Made by a program: the position numbers and the translations under genes. 64,000 bases of DNA from Vicugna pacos (lineage: Eukaryota; Chordata; Mammalia; Artiodactyla; Camelidae), in assembly GCF_048564905.1 (NCBI RefSeq), contig NC_132989.1, positions 19,549,257-19,613,256 on the forward strand, in the 5' to 3' direction. A model generated the notes under the pieces. The model was given only the letters and a program-made list of their open reading frames with translations, was not told the origin of the DNA and made no database searches. This document shows positions 58,901 through 64,000 of this stretch, one piece after another. Every line of letters starts with the position of its first letter. Position 1 is the stretch's first letter.

Positions 58901-59690
58901 GTGGCCTTGCAAGGTCCCACAAGTGCCAGAAATTATTCCAACTCAAGGCTAACTCTATGTTAAATTCCTTTAGAACAGGAAGCTTGTCATGGCTAGTCAC
59001 ATGGTTGTCACTTAGTTAAGAAAAAAAAAACATATATTGAAAAGAAGTTTGGAGAGTCTATCAGGTAACAAGAAGACAGCAATTCTAGTTTCTCCCATGG
59101 CCCAGGTGGGACCACAAAGAAGAAGACAAACCAGTTGAATGAATGAGAACCCAGGCTGACAATAAACCCGTTGTATTTCTCAATGAATCCACGTTGCTTT
59201 CTGAAGAAGTGTGCTGGAGGAATATGTATGATAAGAAAGTGAATCTTGAGTGACAAATTGTTTTGAAATTGCCTTTCCATTAGGAAAACGGTGACTACCG
59301 GCTTACAAGCTCATCTTTGCCTAGTTCCTTTTTAGAGGCACCTGAATCATAGCTGCCACTTGCCACTTGCTACACAAAACTACACTATGGTCTGACCCCA
59401 GAATCTATCATGTGTACAGACATGGGTGGGCTCGTTTCCCCCATCACTGAAGACCTTCCTGCGAGCGCACTGTTTGTGCACTCTGTGCGGATGCGGGCGG
59501 GGTTGCTAGGAGACTAAGCACTGTAACTCATTATTGGAAATTTGATAAACACTGAGAGTTTGCTGTATTCAGATCAGAAGAAATAATCTCGGCTCACAGT
59601 GGAGCAAGTTGTCGCTCCTTTCTTTGGATTCAAAATGGGCCATCGTCTCTCTCTGAAAAATTTCATCTGGGATTTTTTTACACTTTGTTT
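58901..59690. other. No feature seen
   Basis: Unique-looking sequence without supported elements. Confidence 0.5.
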
Positions 59691-59694
59691 ATTG

Positions 59695-59915
59695 TTAATA
59701 TTTATTGACTTAATGTTGTTTGTCAGATGCTGTGCTAAGCAATTTGCTTGTGTGTGAGCAAACTTATTCCTCACAATATCCTATGAGATATGAAATTTTA
59801 TTGTACCCATTTTACAGATGAGAATAGCTACTCATCTGTTACATAGTAGAGGTGGGATTTGAACTTAGGCAGTGCCACTCCAAAGCCAGAACATTAAAAC
59901 ACCACGCTAAGTTAA
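59695..59915 (+). mobile_element. MIR
   Basis: TTGTCAGATGCTGTGCTAAG, CCCATTTTACAGATGAGAAT, GGTGGGATTTGAACTTAGGC, AACACCACGCTAAG: nearly the full MIR order. Confidence 0.88.
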
Positions 59916-59919
59916 TTGA

Positions 59920-60450
59920 GGGTCTGGCATTGAGGATAGTGTAGTAAGCTAAGCAGTTAAGAACCTGTCCTCATGGACTCCTCTCTAGTCAGGAGATGAA
60001 CATTCACAAAATAATCACAGAGCTATGTATATAGTGGTAAGCTGGTAAGCGCTGTGGAAGGAGCAATGGGAGTTCTGATGACACATACCTGGTCTGGTCT
60101 GGGAATCAAGGTGGGCTTTCCTGTTGAATAAACACTGGTGATGAGAGGTAAAGGAGAGCTAGGAGTCAGTTAAATGAGGAAAGAGGAGGGGAAGGAGTGG
60201 GCCAGATGCAGGGATGAGCACGCACAGGGCTCTGAGGCGGGCAGGGGCCGAGCATCTCGGGATTGGAGAGAAGACCTGAGCACAGAGATCTGAGTGGGCA
60301 GAATAACACAGGATGGGCCGGAGGGGAGGCAAGGGCTGGGTCACTCCGGGCCTTGTAGGACCCGGGAGGAGCCTCGTCCTAACCCAGTGAGTAAGAGCCA
60401 GATGTGGAAAGACTAGCCTTTGCAGTCCAGTTTGCACAACAACATAGGCA
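59920..60450 (+). mobile_element. L2-like fragment
   Basis: ACCTGTCCTCATGGACTCC, GTAAGCGCTGTGGAAGGAG, CACAGGGCTCTGAGGCGGG and GGGCCTTGTAGGACC follow a mammalian-wide repeat of the L2 kind. The 92-codon antisense frame is a by-product. Confidence 0.5.
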
Positions 60451-62365
60451 GAGTGCTACAAGTGGCATGTGATGGGCCCGATGTGGAGATGTATTGTCCA
60501 GAGATAAGGCCTACGCACACCCAGAGGGGGAGGCCTCCTGGTGGCGAGTCCTAGGAGGAAGGAGGAGGCAAGGCCCCAATCTCATCCTGACTTGGGTCCT
60601 TAACGTCTACAAGGACCAAGAGATGCAGGCCTATTTGCAGGTCATGACCCCATCGGGAAACCACCATCTCATGAGTCTTTTCCAGGGCATCTTAGGCTAA
60701 CAAAGCAAAAAACTCCTTCTCATAGGGTTGAAGAGTAGAAAGGACAGAGACGTTGAAGGGCACGGAAAACCCCTCCCGCCACACTACGGAGGGAAGAGAG
60801 AAGGGTCCCCCTTCTGGGGAGAGTAGTTCAGTGGCTGCCAAGTTCCCTCCTGCTTTGCTGACAGTGGTGGACCCAAGGCCAAGTCACCACCCTCGAGGGA
60901 TTCTCCGTTCACCTGGCAGGAGGCATGACTCTCGCATGCATGTGATGTTCACACCCAGGCCACAGTCATTCCCCTAATTGTTCCCCTATATAAAGGGCAG
61001 CCACCTGGAGCCACGTCTGTCCCCATGACGCTACCCTGTACTCACAGCTGTGAGTGATCAGATGAGGGTTGGCCCGGAAAGGGGGGAGCATTTCTCCCCT
61101 AGGCCTGAGACTTTCATCCAGGTGGAGGGGACTCTGCCTCTGCTACACTTCCAGCCTCTTCCACCCCTTCCCCTGGGGGAGGAGGAGCCAGCCACCTGAC
61201 TGGTGAGTTCAGGAGGAAGACCTGGCTTGCTCGGCTCAGCCCCTCCCTCCTGCTGCTTCTGAGTGCTCTCTGCCCATTGGGAGCATGTGTTGTACCCTGT
61301 TCCCTGCCACTTGGATAAAGGCACCTGTCCTCATTTGGAAGCCCCCATTGCTGCAACACGCTGAAACCATCTTTATTGATAAAGTCGATATGTTACTTCC
61401 CCATCTCCCTATTCTTTTCTCCAGTGTTTTAAAATGTGGGTTGGAAAGTGGGTGTTCAGTGATAGGACCCTCTCAAATTCCAACAGGCCCTTGATATAAC
61501 TGGGGCTCATCAGATCCCTTTGGGGATGTGGGATCAAGATAGACAGCTGGGTTAAGTGTGTCAGGATGCTGAGTGCAGACACATCAAGTCAGGAGTTGGG
61601 TACAGCACATTCTGCCTGCCTTGGGACCAGGGTTCTAAGGAAGGAGATCTGATGAGCAAGAGGCAGGAGCCACGTGAGCACACCACATAGCGAGGTGGAG
61701 TTCTCAGGGTTCTAGCTCACAGCCTCAGCCGCTCCTGACCTCCGGGCAATTCAGGCCAGCTCTCGGGATCCACCAGACCCTGCTGGATCTTGAAACCAAA
61801 TTCCTCATCTAGAAGTTTAAGCAAGTAGAGTTGGTTTGTGTGGACTTGCCACCTAAAGAATCCGAATTCCATTGGCAAAAGTCTTTCAAGATACTCTCGA
61901 GAAAAGCAATTAAAATGTACTTTCACTTTTCAAAATGCCTAGAAGTTATCTATGTTTCTGTGGGGGGAATGTTGGTGTGTGCATGTAATTCACTCCAATT
62001 TACTGTACTCTAGCTGCAAATAAGAGGCTGACATTTGCCTCATGAAAGGTCCCGCAGTTTTGGAAATGTGTTGCCTGCTCTGTCTCAGCAACTTCAATTT
62101 GAATTCAAAGAAGAGGAGACTGGAGCTCAGATTAGGAGTGGTATCTTGCACCTGTCACCCTCTAGAGCCAAAAGTGAAGATACGGGTCTGATCTTCAGCA
62201 ACAAGTGCATAACAATGACATTTAATAACGATGATGATGATTTGTTTTATAGTTTACAAAATGCTTTCGTATCCATCTTCTTGTTCTGTTACTTTTCTAC
62301 TCACATTCCCAGAGAGAGGTGATGTGAGGCAGCCATTATTAGCTCTGTCTCACAGAGAGGAAATT
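60451..62365. other. Intergenic, no gene seen
   Basis: Moderately GC-rich. Overlapping frames on both strands at 61058-61359 (88 and 81 codons) have no family resemblance. No repeat is recognised with confidence. Confidence 0.5.
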
Positions 62366-62380
62366 AAGAGTTAGTGACAG

Positions 62381-62525
62381 GGAGGGGGAGGGTATAGCTC
62401 AAGTGGTAGAGCGCATGCTTAGCATGCACAAGATCCTGGGTTCAATCCCCAGCACCTCCTCTAAAAATAAATAAAATAAGTACCTAACTACCCTCCCCAA
62501 CTAAAAAATTAAAAAAAAAATAAAA
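62381..62525 (+). mobile_element. Camelid tRNA-Ala-derived SINE (Vic-1 type), most intact copy
   Basis: A box TAGCTCAAGTGG (62395-62406), AGC at the anticodon position, B box GGTTCAATCC (62439-62448), then CTAAAAATAAATAAAAT, the CTAACTACCCTCCCC block and an A-rich tail. The duplication AAGAGTTAG lies at 62366-62374 and 62526-62534. Least diverged of the four copies from the tRNA head, so probably the youngest. Confidence 0.94.
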
Positions 62526-62534
62526 AAGAGTTAG

Positions 62535-64000
62535 ATAAGGTGACTCACCCAAGTCCATGTGGCTGAAATGTGGTACTGCCAGGGCCAAGTTTAAACCTTC
62601 TGACCTGGAATCATGTGTTTCTAGGGGAAAAGGCTCTCACCAAGCTCCATGGGACTATCCATCCAGAGGAAAATGATGTTACAGAAGGGCACCAAGCAAG
62701 GTAACTCACCTTTCTGCAGAGCAAGGAGAATCTCTCCCAGTGCACAGAATGAGATTCACTCCCCTCGAGCCTGGGGTTCCCCACAAAGTCACCTGGGTGC
62801 AGCAGAAGTTCACATGACTGCAAAGGACTTAGGGAAGTGTTTGGCATATCATGAGATACGTATTTCACTGAATGAATGAGTGAGTAAATGAATGAATGAG
62901 TGAAATGGAAAGAGAAAATCTATTAGTCTATAATCCCAGAATCTTTATCTTAAAAGAATATGGATAGGCTTCAGAGGACCCAAGAAACCCCTAAAATTCG
63001 AATAAAATCGTATGTATTATGCGCATTTTTCTGGAAAGAGGGTCTGGGTTTCATCAAATTCTCAAAGAAATGGCTGGGCCAAAAGGTTAAATATCACTGG
63101 TATGAATTATAAGGAGAAAAGCAAATATTGTAGAAGAAAAATCTCCCTTTGCAGCCAAAGAAGCACCTTGCTAATATATTTTGGGGTTGGGGAATCAAGC
63201 CCAGCCATGTTTGATGAGGGCTGGAGTTGTGAAAGGCTATTGGGGTCACTCTGTTGGCCTATGGAGGGGAAGATCAAATCAAGGAAGGGGTAATTTAGGA
63301 TTGTACTGCACAGAGGATGCCAGAAGTTAGGTCATTTCCACCTTGGTTGCAGAAGCCTGAACCAAATTTTGAAATGAAATAGTAGGGTTTTGATTCCTCA
63401 AGCCTTGTTTATTTTACTTTATTTTTCTAAAATAAGCTTGTAGTCCATCTTTTTGAAAGTTTGAAGGCAATCTTTCTCAGAGGCAGAAGATTGGACCTAA
63501 TCATCTCTAGAACTGCCTTTCATATTTGTAACATCATGTAAAGATTTCTGATACAGAATGCCCTTTGGGTTGGGTTTCTATATGATGAATTACATCTTGT
63601 TGTTATGGTAACTAGCACTCTAAATATAGCATGAAGCACGAAAGAGTTTCATTTACAAGGTAACGTGAAATTCTTTTGACAACAGTAGTTTTAAAAATAA
63701 GTCGATGAATGCTTGTGTTTTTCTTTTTTCCTACAATGAATTTTCTAAAGTCTTAGACATGAGTCAGACTTTTATCCTAACTTACAAGTTTTCTCCTTTA
63801 AGGAAAGAATAGTGAAATCAATTAGGTGATATGCATATGACAGAATAATACGAACATTAAAGTGCATGCTTTGCATCATACCTAGAGAAGAGTCTGTACT
63901 GTCGTGCTTATCTCTACATGCTGATATGACTAGTCTCACACACACACACACACACAGAGCTCATCGTTTTTTAAAAATTTTACTGAACGGTAGTTCACAA
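62535..64000. other. Intergenic to window end
   Basis: No gene seen. (CA)n lies at about 63937-63956. The last 30 bases (ATTTTACTGAACGGTAGTTCAC) may begin a reversed LINE 3' tail cut by the window edge. Confidence 0.45.

Noticed and set aside
57000-64000. HMHB1 or NR3C1 exons, expected further along in this direction in other mammals
   Set aside because: No matching peptide was found. By human spacing, as I recall it, they lie hundreds of kilobases away.

Overview
The window is mammalian nuclear DNA, almost certainly from a camelid (camel, alpaca or relative). Genes are sparse and intron-containing, there is a CpG-island promoter, and the repeat content is L1, L2, MIR, MER5A, Tigger, hAT and MaLR. 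Four insertions of a tRNA-Ala-derived SINE carry the camelid Vic-1 type of sequence (20.2, 35.8, 52.8 and 62.4 kb), and several L1 3' tails are of the even-toed-ungulate kind.

Only one protein-coding gene can be supported: YIPF5 on the + strand. It has a non-coding first exon in a CpG island (about 10.5-10.6 kb) and five coding segments between 11158 and 22212. All introns are GT-AG, and together the segments encode an intact 257-residue five-pass Yip1-family protein of the ER-Golgi pathway. Its 3' UTR probably ends near 23.0 kb at an ATTAAA signal, with weaker alternative signals further on. The promoter has paired ETS and NRF1 sites and no TATA box, as expected for a bidirectional promoter. 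In other mammals KCTD16 starts divergently from here, so the minus-strand partner would begin at about 10.3-10.5 kb and run off the left side; that is an inference.

Layout: 1-10.3 kb is intergenic or KCTD16-side sequence with an L1 piece, a MaLR LTR split by another L1, MIR, and an L2 split by MER5A. 10.3-23 kb is YIPF5, whose second intron holds a decayed hAT transposon, whose fourth holds a camelid SINE and whose fifth holds a MER5A. 23-41 kb is AT-rich intergenic DNA with old L1, L2 and MIR copies and one possible regulatory block near 33.4 kb. 41-47 kb is rich in LTR fossils. 50-55.5 kb is a cluster of five short L1 tails, all on the minus strand, and also holds a degraded retroviral 3' end, a GC-rich patch with an unexplained minus-strand open frame, and an unidentified retroposed insert. 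57-64 kb has a second solo LTR, a Tigger MITE and further SINE, MIR and L2 copies.

I found no operon, CRISPR, phage or new enzymatic system. The observations most worth a second look are the GC-rich open frame ending at a perfect splice donor (52.9-53.2 kb), the 430-bp unidentified insert with a 13-bp target duplication (53.8-54.2 kb), and two solo LTRs of identical length with intact 4-bp duplications.
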